From an uncultured Flavobacteriaceae bacterium (GTDB lineage: Bacteria; Bacteroidota; Bacteroidia; Flavobacteriales; Flavobacteriaceae): a stretch of 64,000 nucleotides of DNA. Location of the stretch: the NCBI GenBank assembly GCA_938029725.1, contig CALHGE010000012.1, positions 94,065-158,064 of the forward strand, read 5' to 3'. Every line of letters begins with the position of its first letter. Positions within the stretch are counted from its first letter, which is position 1. The notes beneath the pieces are model-generated. The model was not told the DNA's origin. It was given only the letters and a program-made list of their open reading frames with translations, and did not search any database. Shown in pieces: positions 63,775 through 64,000 of this stretch. A program made the position numbers and the translations under genes.

Positions 63775-63927
63775 TTATTTCTTGGCAATCCAATCATTAA
63801 CCCTTTCTGGGGCCATTACGGACTCAACAAAAGTGTAAGCTCCACTTTTGGGAGACTTTACCATTTTGATAGCCTTTGTTAATCTTTTCGAACTTGTTTG
63901 TAAACTTGCTACGGTCTTCTTTGCCAT
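63775..63927 (-). CDS. DUF4295 family small basic protein
   Basis: 50 residues (starts MAKKTVASLQTSSKRLTKAI, ends ERVNDWIAKK), read directly from the sequence. It is rich in Lys and Arg. The family is restricted to Bacteroidota and nearly always follows rpmB and rpmG, so it is probably ribosome-associated. The next gene upstream (outside the window) is therefore expected to be rpmG. The strong terminator after it closes the operon. Confidence 0.93.
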   Translation of the reverse strand: MAKKTVASLQTSSKRLTKAIKMVKSPKSGAYTFVESVMAPERVNDWIAKK

Positions 63928-63947
63928 GACTAATTAGTTTTATTGTC

Positions 63948-63990
63948 ATTCTCGCGCCTGTGCTGAACTCGTTTCAGTAAAGGCGAGAAT
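63948..63990. repeat. Imperfect inverted repeat upstream of DUF4295
   Basis: ATTCTCG+CCT pairs with AGG+CGAGAAT (a CG bulge in the left arm), and an inner CTGAA/TTCAG pair brackets the loop CTCGT. It looks like a dispersed REP-type intergenic hairpin inserted between the expected rpmG and the DUF4295 gene. Confidence 0.6.
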
Positions 63991-64000
63991 CTACTTTATC

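Overview
The window is an AT-rich chromosomal segment of a member of the Bacteroidota, most likely a marine Flavobacteriaceae (Maribacter/Zobellia-like). The evidence is a giant secreted protein ending in a type IX secretion (T9SS) sorting domain, Bacteroidota-type -7 promoter elements (TAnnTTTG) in front of several genes, many SPII lipoproteins, a bacillithiol gene (bshC), and the DUF4295-ftsY and guaA-LysM-DUF922 gene orders. The genus is an inference. No tRNA, rRNA, CRISPR array, transposase or phage gene was recognised.

Left part (1-14.5 kb): two TPR proteins and a SCO copper chaperone, an exported class V aminotransferase, an M28 glutamate-carboxypeptidase-like enzyme, a DUF2007 protein, a propeller/HEAT/cytochrome c lipoprotein, then (minus strand) a nitronate monooxygenase-like enzyme and mnmA, and a three-domain fasciclin lipoprotein. 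Centre-left (15-36 kb), mainly minus strand: a 1586-residue T9SS-secreted protein with 16 MopE-type calcium-binding-like repeats, then yidC, pyrG, a DUF3820 gene, guaA with LysM/PBP1 and DUF922 genes, a second class V aminotransferase, and bshC followed by a GT39-like glycosyltransferase. Short plus-strand genes between them encode an Hyi-like isomerase, a GH114-like lipoprotein and a PNPOx-like flavoprotein.

Right-centre (36.5-54.9 kb) is entirely plus strand. An M14 peptidase is followed by 1.17 kb without a gene, then by a tightly coupled pair: a phytoene-desaturase-like flavoprotein fused to a membrane domain, and a membrane class III adenylyl cyclase. After that come mostly single-gene units separated by long non-coding spacers (propeller lipoprotein, VOC, cyanophycinase, GNAT, truA, sdpR-sdpI, beta-lactamase-like, DinB, esterase, dus). 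Two of these spacers share a conserved core, and one 82-bp leader is duplicated 1.4 kb apart, so the region looks like a decayed array of mobile gene cassettes without an integrase.

Right end (55-64 kb): a GntP permease, rimO, a serine hydrolase, an alpha/beta hydrolase-amidase-DUF2911 operon, ftsY and the small DUF4295 protein. Four genes separate rimO from ftsY, which are usually close. The best candidates for undescribed biology are the flavoprotein/adenylyl-cyclase pair (40.1-43.8 kb) and the cassette-like array after it. Smaller observations include a possibly leaderless guaA promoter with an overlapping dyad, an SdpR operator candidate, and DNA-level repeat expansion in the T9SS protein.
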